Origin: Chitinophagaceae bacterium
GTDB taxonomy: Bacteria; Bacteroidota; Bacteroidia; Chitinophagales; Chitinophagaceae
DNA: 64,000 nucleotides
NCBI GenBank assembly: GCA_023957755.1
Contig: JAMLGT010000010.1
Span: 62,001 to 126,000, forward strand
Reading direction: 5' to 3'
The first letter of the stretch is position 1; the number at the start of each line of letters is the position of its first letter. The notes under the pieces were generated by a model that was not told the origin of the DNA, did not search any database, and saw only the letters and a program-made list of their open reading frames with translations. The position numbers and the translations under genes are program-made. Below are positions 18,485-26,571 of the stretch, in pieces.

Positions 18485-18495
18485 CAAACCTCCCA

Positions 18496-19290
18496 ATGAA
18501 AAATCTGTATTACACCTCTGTCCTGCTTTTTGCTGTCCTCTCCTTTTCTTGCACCCCCAACGTAGCCAAAATAGATAACAGCCTTAAAAAATACTTTGAT
18601 TCGGCACAGGTTACCGGCACCTTTGCGCTGCTCAACAATCAGATTGGCGATGTAACGGTGTATAACATGGAGGCTGACACTCAGCGCATCTCCCCTGGCA
18701 ACTCGTTTAAGATTGCGGCCACACTGATCGGTATAGAATCATCGACAATTGCTGATAGCAAGTCCACCATAAATAGGGCCGGAGACTCTGCCACAGCATC
18801 TATGACACTGACGGATGCTTTCCAACTGGACAACTTCGAATACTTTAAGGCACTCATTCAAAAGATAGGTACTGATACTATAAGCTTCTGGATAGATTCT
18901 CTTAAATATGGGAATATGGTTACTGACTCTGTAAGGCCATTCTGGGAAGACGGCTCATTAACCATCTCTCCTGATGAACAGTTGGGCCTTATTTACAAAG
19001 TATATTTCGACAAACTGCCTTTCAAGAAATATTCCCAGGCTATCCTGCGCGAATTAATGTTACAGGAAGACAATACACTTTATCGATACAACTATACCGC
19101 CGCCATGTCAACCTCGCTAAAAGGCGATCCTTTAGCCTGGATTCTTGGCTGGATCGAGGAAAACAAGCACGTATATTTCTTCAGTTGTGTCGTAAGCTCG
19201 CCGGACACTTCCAAAGATCTGAAAAAAACAGGGCTCGATATTGTCAGGAAGATACTAGTGAACAAAGGATTCTTCCTTGGCAAAAAATAA
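18496..19290 (+). CDS. Class D beta-lactamase-like lipoprotein lacking the catalytic serine
   Basis: 264 residues with an N-terminal lipoprotein-type signal ending LSFSC. The body follows the OXA/BlaR-sensor order: SPGNSFKIAATLIGIE, then YGN at 138-140, FWEDGSLTISPDEQL (149-163), LPF, and WILGWIE (215-221). In active class D enzymes the first block is P-A-S-T-F-K-I, with Ser as nucleophile and Lys as carbamylated base. Here the Ser position is Asn69 (codon AAC, 18700-18702), while Lys72 is kept. The second Ser (SxV) is also not recognisable, and the KTG block is reduced to SLKGD. I infer that it is a non-hydrolysing relative and not a resistance enzyme; it may bind peptidoglycan or an unknown ligand. 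It lies 11 bases after the DUF3109 gene. Confidence 0.75.
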   Translation: MKNLYYTSVLLFAVLSFSCTPNVAKIDNSLKKYFDSAQVTGTFALLNNQIGDVTVYNMEADTQRISPGNSFKIAATLIGIESSTIADSKSTINRAGDSATASMTLTDAFQLDNFEYFKALIQKIGTDTISFWIDSLKYGNMVTDSVRPFWEDGSLTISPDEQLGLIYKVYFDKLPFKKYSQAILRELMLQEDNTLYRYNYTAAMSTSLKGDPLAWILGWIEENKHVYFFSCVVSSPDTSKDLKKTGLDIVRKILVNKGFFLGKK

Positions 19291-19300
19291 CCAAGCACTA

Positions 19301-20089
19301 TCAGTGCCTCCCTGCAATGTTCAACTTCAGCCCATCATAAGCCAGATGAATTCCCGGAGGGAGTTCCCCGGAGATATCTGCATGCCTCCCCAATTGATGA
19401 CTGATATGTGTAAAATACGCTTCCGGCACCTTTAGTTCTTTAACAAGATCTATGGCCTGTTGAAGGGTAAAGTGTGAAAGGTGCGGCTTCTTTCTCAGGG
19501 CGTTCACTACCAATATTTTACTACCGGCTATCTTCTCCTTCTCCTTTTCATCAATTCTATTGGCATCAGTGATATACGTAAAATCTCCGAACCTGAATGC
19601 CATTACCGGCATGTGCAGATGATGTACATGAATTGGTATCACATCTATATCGCCTACACGAAAGGGATAATCAGAGATAGTATCCATATCAATATCAGGA
19701 ATCCCAGGATATTTTTCGGCAGCGAAAATGTACATAAACTCGCGCCTGAGCTCTCTTTGTGTAGCTTCTGTGGCAAATACCTTCATCGGTGCTCCCTGAA
19801 AGAAACAAAAAGCCTTCACATCATCCATTCCCGCAATATGATCTTTGTGAGAATGCGTAAACAAAACTGCATCCAGATGATCTACGTGTTCACGCAGCAT
19901 CTGCGATCTGAAATCAGGCGTGGTATCTACCACAAGAGTAGTTTGTGCACTTTGCACGAGAATACTACTTCTGAATCTCTTATCATGGGGATCATCTGAA
20001 GTGCAGACTTCGCAGGGGCAGGCAATCATGGGAACTCCGGTGCTTGTTCCGGTGCCCAAAAATGTTATTCGTAAATCCGGGTAGCTCAC
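19301..20089 (-). CDS. MBL-fold metallo-hydrolase (PhnP-like)
   Basis: 262 residues. Begins FLGTGTSTGVPMIACPCEVC, which carries the N-terminal glycine loop and the Cys cluster (CPCEVC) typical of PhnP-like enzymes. The di-metal motif is HSHKDH, with further ligands in later His/Asp positions (for example YITDANR and HISHQLGRH). PhnP is a cyclic phosphodiesterase of phosphonate breakdown, but the family is broad and no phosphonate genes are near. The exact substrate is therefore unknown. The start appears to be GTG 20089; no ATG is available. A -7 box lies directly upstream. Confidence 0.85.
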   Translation of the reverse strand: MSYPDLRITFLGTGTSTGVPMIACPCEVCTSDDPHDKRFRSSILVQSAQTTLVVDTTPDFRSQMLREHVDHLDAVLFTHSHKDHIAGMDDVKAFCFFQGAPMKVFATEATQRELRREFMYIFAAEKYPGIPDIDMDTISDYPFRVGDIDVIPIHVHHLHMPVMAFRFGDFTYITDANRIDEKEKEKIAGSKILVVNALRKKPHLSHFTLQQAIDLVKELKVPEAYFTHISHQLGRHADISGELPPGIHLAYDGLKLNIAGRH

Positions 20090-20093
20090 TCAC

Positions 20094-20101
20094 CAAAGCT
20101 A
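20094..20101 (-). promoter_or_regulatory. -7 box for the MBL-fold gene
   Basis: The minus strand reads TAGCTTTG. The predicted start is near 20091, two bases before GTG 20089, again predicting an almost leaderless transcript. Confidence 0.35.
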
Positions 20102-20132
20102 AAGAATATTTTAACGGGCAAGATATTATTTC

Positions 20133-20405
20133 TCAATCTTCTAACACTGCCAACTTCATCACTTCGTCGTAAATCTTCTGCTTCTCAAGTGTGAGCAAAT
20201 CAATATTTATTTCAAGTGAAGGAATCAACTCCAATAGAGTATTAATCCTCCCTTCTAAAGGAAGGAACTTATTTAGTACTACCACTTTCTTATGTTCCAA
20301 AATGCAAAATCCACTTTGAAAACTTCCTCTTTCATATCGAAGAATATAGCCTGCTTCTTCTACAAGCTTTTCCAACTGGGTCAGGGTGGGTTGATTTAGT
20401 TTCAT
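20133..20405 (-). CDS. Conserved-looking small protein of unknown function
   Basis: 90 residues, no signal or membrane span. The N-terminal helix LTQLEKLVEEAGYILRYERG is followed by a beta-rich stretch (FCILEHKKVVVLNKFLPLEGRI) and a C-terminal helix. A small alpha/beta protein with no motif I recognise. It has its own -7 box and its stop is 44 bases upstream of the MBL-fold start, so the two may be co-transcribed. Clean coding structure makes it a likely real gene. Confidence 0.7.
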   Translation of the reverse strand: MKLNQPTLTQLEKLVEEAGYILRYERGSFQSGFCILEHKKVVVLNKFLPLEGRINTLLELIPSLEINIDLLTLEKQKIYDEVMKLAVLED

Positions 20406-20416
20406 ATCGGATACTC

Positions 20417-20424
20417 CAAAAATA
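20417..20424 (-). promoter_or_regulatory. -7 box for the 90-residue protein gene
   Basis: The minus strand reads TATTTTTG, predicted start about 20414, leader about 9 nt. No clear -33 element. Confidence 0.35.
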
Positions 20425-20551
20425 AACTTTTATTTTCATTCAGGTTATCCACCTCCAAGACAAATTTTTAATATCTCCTGCAGGAAATACCTTAGGTAGC
20501 CGCACAATAACTTTTTTTAAAAGAGAAACTGTAGCACTCCGTATTCATAAG

Positions 20552-20559
20552 TACATTTG
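20552..20559 (+). promoter_or_regulatory. -7 box for the phosphatase gene
   Basis: TACATTTG matches TAnnTTTG. The predicted start is near 20562, leader about 36 nt to ATG 20598. Confidence 0.4.
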
Positions 20560-20597
20560 TACGCTGTCTATTTTCAGGACATAGTAAAAAACAAGTG

Positions 20598-21260
20598 ATG
20601 GCCGAAACCTACATTATCGGAGACGTACATGGATGTTGCAAAACTCTCAGACACCTTATCAGCGAAAAAATAAACCTTAAGAAATCTGACAGGCTGTATC
20701 TGGTAGGCGATCTTATCGACCGTGGCCCCGACTCTAAAGGAGTGATTGATTATATCATTGAACTAGAAAATGAGGGTTACCAAATCTTTACAGTACGCGG
20801 GAATCATGAACAAATGCTACTGGACTCCCTGGAAGATGACTATGAGAAGGAAGTGTGGCTGGAAAACGGCGGCATGGAGACCTTGAGTAGTTATGGCGTA
20901 CAAATGGGCTCAGAAATAGATCCCTCGCACCTTAGATTTATTCTGAACACAGAATATTACTATACCGGCAAAAACTTTATCATCACCCATGCAGGACTCA
21001 ATTTCAAAATCGAAGAGCCAATGACAGACCTGACCGCCATGCTCTGGATTCGCAAGTTTAATCCTGATATAAAATATCTTGGGAAACGTATCCTCGTACA
21101 TGGGCATACTCCTATACCGTTAAAAGATGTTTTATCACAAGAGATAAAAGGCGCCGTAAACATTGATGCTGGATGTGTATTCCCCCACAAGGGGTTTGGC
21201 CACCTGGTGGCGTTGCACCTCAATAAAGGAGTATTTATTGTCGCCGAAAATATAGATTAA
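20598..21260 (+). CDS. Serine/threonine-type protein phosphatase (metallophosphoesterase)
   Basis: 220 residues. The PPP/metallophosphoesterase signatures are complete: GDVHGC, GDLIDRGPDSKGV and RGNHE, with later metal-binding His in THAG and VHGHTP. It resembles bacterial PrpA/PrpB and lambda-type phosphatases, which remove phosphate from proteins or small phosphoesters in the cytoplasm. The physiological substrate is unknown. ATG 20598 is used; GTG 20595 directly before it adds one residue. Monocistronic by context. Confidence 0.9.
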   Translation: MAETYIIGDVHGCCKTLRHLISEKINLKKSDRLYLVGDLIDRGPDSKGVIDYIIELENEGYQIFTVRGNHEQMLLDSLEDDYEKEVWLENGGMETLSSYGVQMGSEIDPSHLRFILNTEYYYTGKNFIITHAGLNFKIEEPMTDLTAMLWIRKFNPDIKYLGKRILVHGHTPIPLKDVLSQEIKGAVNIDAGCVFPHKGFGHLVALHLNKGVFIVAENID

Positions 21261-21565
21261 TCTTCTGTAATAAAACAAGCCGCCCCGCTGAGTGGGGGCG
21301 ACCTGAGTCCTATTGAAAAACCATGTCAAGTAGGAAGATTGAAGGTAGAATACCCTCTTTGTATTATTGAGAACAACCAGATTTCAAATTATTCCGGATT
21401 AAAACGGGTCTTGTTCGTAACTACTACACCTCAAATTTCACTCTTAGATTTCCCCTTTCACAGGGTTGTTTAACCCTTTTTTGGAAAATTTACTTCAGTC
21501 CTCATCTCTTTCCTCCGCCTCTCAAATCAAAAAGTTTAATACTTTTAAGTAATTAAACAACTGAT
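21261..21565. other. Intergenic region with a GC-rich hairpin
   Basis: 305 bases without a gene. Shortly after the phosphatase stop, CGCCCC (21281-21286) can pair with GGGGCG (21295-21300) around an 8-nt loop. No T-run follows, so it is not a standard terminator; it might still end or protect the transcript. The remainder is AT-rich and should contain the promoter of the signalling operon, but no exact TAnnTTTG box is visible. Confidence 0.5.
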
Positions 21566-21886
21566 ATGGAAAATGTAGAAAAAAAGGTATTTGATACTGC
21601 CGTCAAAGAATTCGCCAGGAAAATGAATGCCTCCAAAGACAAGACTGTTACCACAGCAGTGGGATTTGACAGCAAGAAATTATTAAAATGGCTGAAGAAG
21701 GTGGCCCCTGTATCCAGCGAAATCCAGGTACGATTTGGGATATACAGCAAAAAAGCTGCACGATCGTCAGAAGAAGCAGACAGGGTTACTGTTTTCTTCA
21801 TGGCTTGTGATGAAAATGGAGATCAGGCCACAGACGAAAATGGAGAGCCTGTGGATCCGGTAAACGCAGGCAACATATATCCCTGA
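21566..21886 (+). CDS. Small soluble protein heading the two-component operon
   Basis: 106 residues, no signal peptide or membrane segment. The N-terminal half is helical and basic (KKVFDTAVKEFARKM, KKLLKWLKKVAP). The middle is a beta-like stretch (IQVRFGIYSKKAA ... VTVFFMACDENGD), and the tail is acidic (ATDENGEPVDPVNAG). I do not recognise a family. Its stop is two bases before the start of the membrane-protein gene, so it is almost certainly in one operon with the membrane protein, histidine kinase and response regulator. It may be a ligand, effector or accessory factor of that pathway (inference). Confidence 0.75.
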   Translation: MENVEKKVFDTAVKEFARKMNASKDKTVTTAVGFDSKKLLKWLKKVAPVSSEIQVRFGIYSKKAARSSEEADRVTVFFMACDENGDQATDENGEPVDPVNAGNIYP

Positions 21887-21888
21887 TT

Positions 21889-22545
21889 ATGTTTGTCTAT
21901 TTACAATACACTGCTCTTCTTTGTGCCCTTATCCTTTATTCTTCCCTGAGAAGGAGGAAGATGGAAGTCTTTTTTTGGATATGCCTGGTCTCTGTAGTGG
22001 TAGAAACGCTCTCAGGTTTGGTAATTGAGAAGAAATGGTTTGCCCAAAACTACTTCGTCATTAATTTTTACTTTCTGCTTACTACCCCCTTATTTCTTTA
22101 TGCCTTCTACCAGCAATTACAGATGACACCACGCCAGCAAAGAAGTTACAAATCAGTTTCATTACTTATAATGGTAGGTTTTCTCTATAATATTTTACTG
22201 GGGGAAGGATTCAACAACCTGAACACACTCACCATCATCATGCAGCAGTTCATCAACGTACTATTAAGCTGTATGCTATTATTCAATATGGCTGTACGTG
22301 ACGATTACTTCCTCCTCTCGCGCGAACCCATGTTCTGGATCAGCGCCGGAATACTCATTTTCAGTCTGGGCACCCTGGTAAGCCTGGGTATGAGTCAGTT
22401 CATCAGAATGAATCAAATAACAATTAACAATAAGAATCTTTACAGGATTACAATGCCTGTGCTGAATATTATACTTTATTTATCCTACACGATCGGATTT
22501 ATTTTATGTACGCAAAAGAAGAAGTCATATTCACCATCATTATAG
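21889..22545 (+). CDS. Polytopic membrane protein, possible sensor of the adjacent kinase
   Basis: 218 residues with about seven hydrophobic segments (for example YTALLCALILYS, VFFWICLVSVVV, FVINFYFLLTTPLFLYAF, FWISAGILIFSLGTLV, VLNIILYLSYTIGFIL) and a short basic cytoplasmic tail. No enzyme motif. The last 40 bases overlap the histidine kinase gene in another frame, which implies translational coupling. The kinase itself has no sensory domain, so this protein is a good candidate for the signal-receiving part. No family assigned. Confidence 0.78.
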   Translation: MFVYLQYTALLCALILYSSLRRRKMEVFFWICLVSVVVETLSGLVIEKKWFAQNYFVINFYFLLTTPLFLYAFYQQLQMTPRQQRSYKSVSLLIMVGFLYNILLGEGFNNLNTLTIIMQQFINVLLSCMLLFNMAVRDDYFLLSREPMFWISAGILIFSLGTLVSLGMSQFIRMNQITINNKNLYRITMPVLNIILYLSYTIGFILCTQKKKSYSPSL

Positions 22546-23279
22546 TAATCTTCATCCTGATCTTTATTGCTATTATGTTTATGGTTTTTCTGGTCAGGAA
22601 CAATGCCCGTAAAAATCGACTCGTCTTCGAAAACGAAAGGATACGAAAAGAATACGAAGAAACACTGATGAACAGCCGCCTCGAAATTCAGGAGCATACC
22701 CTTAACTATGTAAGCCGTGAAATTCATGACAATGTAGGCCAGATGCTATCTTTAGTAAGGTTACAACTGAATGGAATAGAATCACCGAAAGACATTGAGG
22801 ATACCGACCAACTCCTGGAAAAAGCAATTGCAGACCTTCGCCAACTGAGTCACACACTCAATACAAACCATATTAAAGAAAAAGGATTTGCGCCCTCAGT
22901 TGCAGAACTGCTGAAGCAGTTTGAAAGATCAGGAAAATTCAAAACGGTATTTATCAATTCAGAAGAGCCTTTTCACCTGTCAGACGATAACGGTTTAATT
23001 ATTTTCCGTGTCGTTCAGGAGTTGTTGAACAACATCTCTAAACATGCCGCTGCATCGGAAATTCGGATTGAGCTTAGGAAAAAACCTACTTATCAGGAAG
23101 TGATTATCAGTGATAATGGCAAAGGATTCGACACCAAAGCAGCCTCATCAGGAGGAATAGGGCTCAGGAATATTTCTGATAGAGTCGAGATAATGGGGGG
23201 TAATCTGACGATTAATTCAGAAATTAGCAAAGGAACTACTGTAAATATCAGAATACCTCATGACACAGCACCTATGTAA
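22506..23279 (+). CDS. HisKA_3-type sensor histidine kinase with no periplasmic domain
   Basis: 257 residues. One N-terminal membrane segment (about residues 8-30), then a coiled linker, a HisKA_3 dimerisation domain with the phospho-accepting His74 in YVSREIHDNVGQ, and a HATPase domain with the N-box ELLNNISKHA, G1 ISDNGKGFD and GGIGLRNI. It is the LytS/NarX-DesK class that pairs with NarL-type regulators. There is essentially no extracytoplasmic loop to sense with. The gene overlaps the preceding membrane-protein gene by 40 bases and the regulator gene by 20, so all three are coupled. Confidence 0.92.
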   Translation: MYAKEEVIFTIIIVIFILIFIAIMFMVFLVRNNARKNRLVFENERIRKEYEETLMNSRLEIQEHTLNYVSREIHDNVGQMLSLVRLQLNGIESPKDIEDTDQLLEKAIADLRQLSHTLNTNHIKEKGFAPSVAELLKQFERSGKFKTVFINSEEPFHLSDDNGLIIFRVVQELLNNISKHAAASEIRIELRKKPTYQEVIISDNGKGFDTKAASSGGIGLRNISDRVEIMGGNLTINSEISKGTTVNIRIPHDTAPM

Positions 23280-23904
23280 AGTGGCTCTGGTCGATGACCA
23301 TGAATTGCTACGCGCAGGACTTGCCAGAATAATCGACAAATTCGACGGATATAAGGTAATCCTGGAAGCAGGAAACGGAAAGGAGTTTATTGATTCCATC
23401 GACAAAAATAATATCCCCGATGTGGTGTTACTCGACATCAGTATGCCCGTCATGGATGGATATGAGACTGCAGCATGGATTGGAAAAAATCACCCTGACC
23501 TGAAAATTCTGGTTCTCAGTATGCTCGATAACGAATCAGCCATTATCAAAATGATACGGCTGGGAGCCAGTGGTTATATATTAAAAGATAGCAAACCTGT
23601 TGTTCTCAAAGAAGCTTTTGACACCATCACTGCCTCTGGCTTTTATAGTAATGATCTTGTGAGCAGCCAACTCTTTTATCGGGTGCGACATCAGACAGAT
23701 ACTCCTATTGAAGTAACTGAAAAAGAAAAAGAATTTCTCAGGTATGCATGTACCGAAATGACCTACAAAGAAATTGCAGAAAAAATGTTCATCAGTTCAC
23801 GAACTGTAGAGAATTACAGAGATGCACTGTACGAAAAGTTTGACATCAAAAGCCGTGTAGGCCTTGTGCTTTTTGCCATAAAGGAGCACTATTGTAAGCT
23901 CTGA
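23260..23904 (+). CDS. NarL/FixJ-family response regulator
   Basis: 214 residues. The receiver domain has acidic residues Asp12-Asp13 (VDDHELLRAG), phospho-acceptor Asp59 (VVLLDISMP), and the conserved Lys in YILKDS. The C-terminal LuxR-type helix-turn-helix contains TYKEIAEKMFISSRTVENYR and KFDIKSRVGLVLFA. It is the output of the overlapping kinase and is expected to bind DNA after phosphorylation. The targets are unknown. It is followed by a bidirectional terminator and convergent fusA. Confidence 0.93.
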   Translation: MTQHLCKVALVDDHELLRAGLARIIDKFDGYKVILEAGNGKEFIDSIDKNNIPDVVLLDISMPVMDGYETAAWIGKNHPDLKILVLSMLDNESAIIKMIRLGASGYILKDSKPVVLKEAFDTITASGFYSNDLVSSQLFYRVRHQTDTPIEVTEKEKEFLRYACTEMTYKEIAEKMFISSRTVENYRDALYEKFDIKSRVGLVLFAIKEHYCKL

Positions 23905-23921
23905 AAGTGAATTTACTCTCC

Positions 23922-23960
23922 AAAAAAATAGCCGTACCCTTTTGGTGGGATACGGCTTTT
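23922..23960. terminator. Bidirectional terminator between the response regulator gene and fusA
   Basis: AGCCGTACCC (23930-23939) pairs with GGGATACGGCT (23947-23957, one bulged A) across a 7-nt loop. A T-run follows on the plus strand (23957-23960), and on the minus strand seven T (complement of A 23922-23928) follow after TA. It serves the convergent regulator operon and fusA. Confidence 0.85.
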
Positions 23961-23978
23961 AAGAGTTTATAGTATTGA

Positions 23979-26126
23979 TTACTCTTCTACCTTCACCTTA
24001 CCTTTCTGCTTTGCAATCACTTCTTCTGCAATATTATTCGGAGCCGGTGCATAATGACTAAACTCCATTGTAGAAGTAGCGCGTCCGCTTGTCAATGAAC
24101 GCAACTGAGTTACATAACCAAACATCTCGCTCAGCGGCACTTTCGCCTTGATCACCTGTACTCCATGGCGGGTATCCATTCCTTCCAGAATTCCTCTTCT
24201 GCGGTTAAGGTCGCCTGTTACATCACCCATATATTGATCAGGAGTCAATACTTCCACCTTCATAATCGGCTCAAGCAATATGGGTTTAGCCTTGCGTCCG
24301 GCTTCGCGGTATCCTGCCTTAGCACAAAGTTCAAATGACATGGAGTCAGAGTCCACCTGGTGGAACGAACCATCAAATACTCTCACTTTCATATTCTGCA
24401 TCGGATAACCAGCTAACACACCTGTAGTCATAGCGCTCTCAAACCCTTTCTGGATAGCAGGTATAAACTCTTTGGGGATAGAACCACCAAAGATATCATT
24501 GACAAACTGGAAGTTTCCTTTGTCAAGATCCAGGAATTCCTGGTCAGCTGGTCCGATTTCAAACTGTATGTCTGCAAACTTACCACGACCACCGGTTTGC
24601 TTCTTCAATACCTCACGATGCTCAATTGTAGTATTGAAAGCTTCTTTATATGCCACCTGAGGAGCACCCTGGTTAATTTCTACCTTAAATTCACGCTTCA
24701 AACGATCGATAATAATATCCAGGTGCAACTCTCCCATCCCACTAAGTGTCGTCTGACCGGTTTCTTCATCTGTAGCTACTCTCAGTGTAGGATCTTCCTC
24801 AACCAACTTTGCGATGGCCAGACCCATCTTATCCACGTCGGCCTGCGTTTTAGGCTCCACAGCGATAGCTATCACCGGCTCAGGGAAGGTCATTGACTCA
24901 AGTACAATCGGGTTATTTTCATCGCAGAGCGTATCTCCGGTTTTAATGTCTTTAAAGCCAACAGCAGCACCAATATCGCCTGCTCCAATTGAGTCAACCG
25001 GGTTTTGCTTGTTTGCATGCATCTGCATCAGACGGCTGATTCTTTCGTTCTTTCCGGTACGGGTATTCAACACGTAAGACCCTGCATTCAACTTACCACT
25101 GTATGCCCGGAAGAATGCCAGACGACCCACAAAAGGATCGGTAGCAATCTTAAATGCCAGTGCACTGAAAGGGTCATTCACATTCGGATGACGCTCAATC
25201 TCTTCCCCTGTATTAGGGTCTGTTCCTTTGATAGACTCTACATCAAGCGGACTGGGCAAATACCTTACAATGGCATCCAGGGCTGCCTGAACTCCTTTAT
25301 TCTTGAACGAAGAACCACAAAGCATTGGAATGATAGACATATCTATTGTAGCCTTGCGGATTGCTTCATGGATTTCTCCCTCTGTGATGCTGTCAGGATT
25401 GTCAAAGAATTTCTCCAGCAATTTCTCATCATAATCTGCTACTGCTTCAATCAGGTGTTGTCTCCACTCGTCCACATCAGCTTTCATATCGTCCGGAATC
25501 GGCACTTCGTTAAAAGTCATTCCCAGACTTGCTTCATCCCATACAATACCTTTCATTGTAATCAGGTCAACAACTCCTTTGAATGAATCTTCTGAACCAA
25601 TTGGTAATTGAAGAGGAACAGGATTCGCACCCAGCATTTCCTTCACCTGCTTTACCACATTCAAAAAATCAGCTCCCGCTCGGTCCATCTTATTCACAAA
25701 TCCGATACGGGGCACTTTGTATTTATTAGCCTGGCGCCATACGGTTTCACTTTGAGGCTCCACACCACTTACAGCGCAAAATAAAGAAAGCAATCCATCC
25801 AAAACACGCAGTGAACGCTCTACCTCTACTGTAAAGTCCACGTGTCCCGGAGTATCAATAATATTAAACTTATAAAGCTTTGTATCGGGAGTCTTTTGTC
25901 CGTTTACCATTGGGAAATTCCAAAAGCAGGTGGTAGCGGCAGATGTAATAGTGATACCCCTCTCCTGTTCCTGAGCCATCCAGTCCATAGTTGCAGAACC
26001 TTCATGAGTCTCACCTATTTTATGGTTTACCCCTGTATAGTAAAGAATTCGCTCTGTGGTAGTGGTTTTACCCGCATCAATGTGGGCAGCAATACCAAAA
26101 TTTCTTTGAAATCGTAAGTCGGCCAT
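23979..26126 (-). CDS. fusA: Translation elongation factor G
   Basis: 715 residues, full length. G1 [11 protein letters not shown]2 [12 protein letters not shown]3 DTPGHVDFT and G4 NKMDRAG are intact. Domains II-V follow, including [10 protein letters not shown] and the C-terminal [17 protein letters not shown] moves tRNA and mRNA through the ribosome and helps recycle ribosomes. It is normally co-transcribed with rpsL and rpsG. Here it is separated from rpsG by the U32 and ferredoxin genes, with its own -7 box about 90 nt upstream and a terminator after it. No tuf or rpsJ follows. Confidence 0.97.
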   Translation of the reverse strand: MADLRFQRNFGIAAHIDAGKTTTTERILYYTGVNHKIGETHEGSATMDWMAQEQERGITITSAATTCFWNFPMVNGQKTPDTKLYKFNIIDTPGHVDFTVEVERSLRVLDGLLSLFCAVSGVEPQSETVWRQANKYKVPRIGFVNKMDRAGADFLNVVKQVKEMLGANPVPLQLPIGSEDSFKGVVDLITMKGIVWDEASLGMTFNEVPIPDDMKADVDEWRQHLIEAVADYDEKLLEKFFDNPDSITEGEIHEAIRKATIDMSIIPMLCGSSFKNKGVQAALDAIVRYLPSPLDVESIKGTDPNTGEEIERHPNVNDPFSALAFKIATDPFVGRLAFFRAYSGKLNAGSYVLNTRTGKNERISRLMQMHANKQNPVDSIGAGDIGAAVGFKDIKTGDTLCDENNPIVLESMTFPEPVIAIAVEPKTQADVDKMGLAIAKLVEEDPTLRVATDEETGQTTLSGMGELHLDIIIDRLKREFKVEINQGAPQVAYKEAFNTTIEHREVLKKQTGGRGKFADIQFEIGPADQEFLDLDKGNFQFVNDIFGGSIPKEFIPAIQKGFESAMTTGVLAGYPMQNMKVRVFDGSFHQVDSDSMSFELCAKAGYREAGRKAKPILLEPIMKVEVLTPDQYMGDVTGDLNRRRGILEGMDTRHGVQVIKAKVPLSEMFGYVTQLRSLTSGRATSTMEFSHYAPAPNNIAEEVIAKQKGKVKVEE

Positions 26127-26217
26127 CTGGCTAAATTTTTATTATTTAAAATTATTCTTGATTATCCTGCTGCTGCAGTCCCAAACACTCCGGTCTTTAC
26201 CGTAAAATTTGAGGGCG

Positions 26218-26225
26218 CAAAGTTA
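26218..26225 (-). promoter_or_regulatory. -7 box for fusA
   Basis: The minus strand reads TAACTTTG. The predicted start is about 26215 and the leader about 89 nt, much longer than at most genes in the window. The leader contains a small hairpin CGGT-AAAG-ACCG near its 5' end. No clear -33 element. Confidence 0.4.
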
Positions 26226-26343
26226 AGAAAAATGTAGGAAAAATCACACCAATTCTAAATTGGGAGGAAATGTTTAACAAAGAAAATCGAAAGGCAATAA
26301 AAGTAGCCGTATTACCCATACTTAACCTGGTTTTACCCCAATC

Positions 26344-26571
26344 CTACATTCCTGAAATCCTGATAATCTTTACAGGACAGGCCCCTGAAGCCTTTTCCAG
26401 AGAAGCTAGTTCGTCCTCATGTACTCTGGCCACAAAGAATCCCCTCTTATCTGTACTGTTCAGCAATACCGCTTTACCATCCTTCTTAGACATAGTAAAC
26501 CGCTGCGGGGCATGTTCTCTGCAATAATTACATCCTATGCACTTATCTCTCTGAAGGGTAACCGTTATCAT
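26344..26571 (-). CDS. Single-cluster ferredoxin
   Basis: 75 residues. The cluster motif is CIGCNYC (Cys11, Cys14, Cys17) plus Cys64 in ACPVKI, which fits one [4Fe-4S] centre of the monocluster ferredoxin type. It should transfer single electrons in the cytoplasm. Its ATG overlaps the stop of the U32-family gene by 4 bases, so the two are translationally coupled. This suggests the ferredoxin serves the U32 protein (inference). Confidence 0.9.
   Translation of the reverse strand: MITVTLQRDKCIGCNYCREHAPQRFTMSKKDGKAVLLNSTDKRGFFVARVHEDELASLEKASGACPVKIIRISGM

Noticed and set aside
18496-19290. Class D beta-lactamase as an antibiotic resistance gene
   Set aside because: The nucleophile position is Asn and two further active-site blocks are degenerate, so an active enzyme is unlikely.
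19294-19307. GCACT-ATC-AGTGC hairpin between the beta-lactamase-like and MBL genes
   Set aside because: The stem is only 5 bp, it overlaps the MBL stop codon, and T-runs are not directly adjacent on either strand. Too weak to call a terminator.
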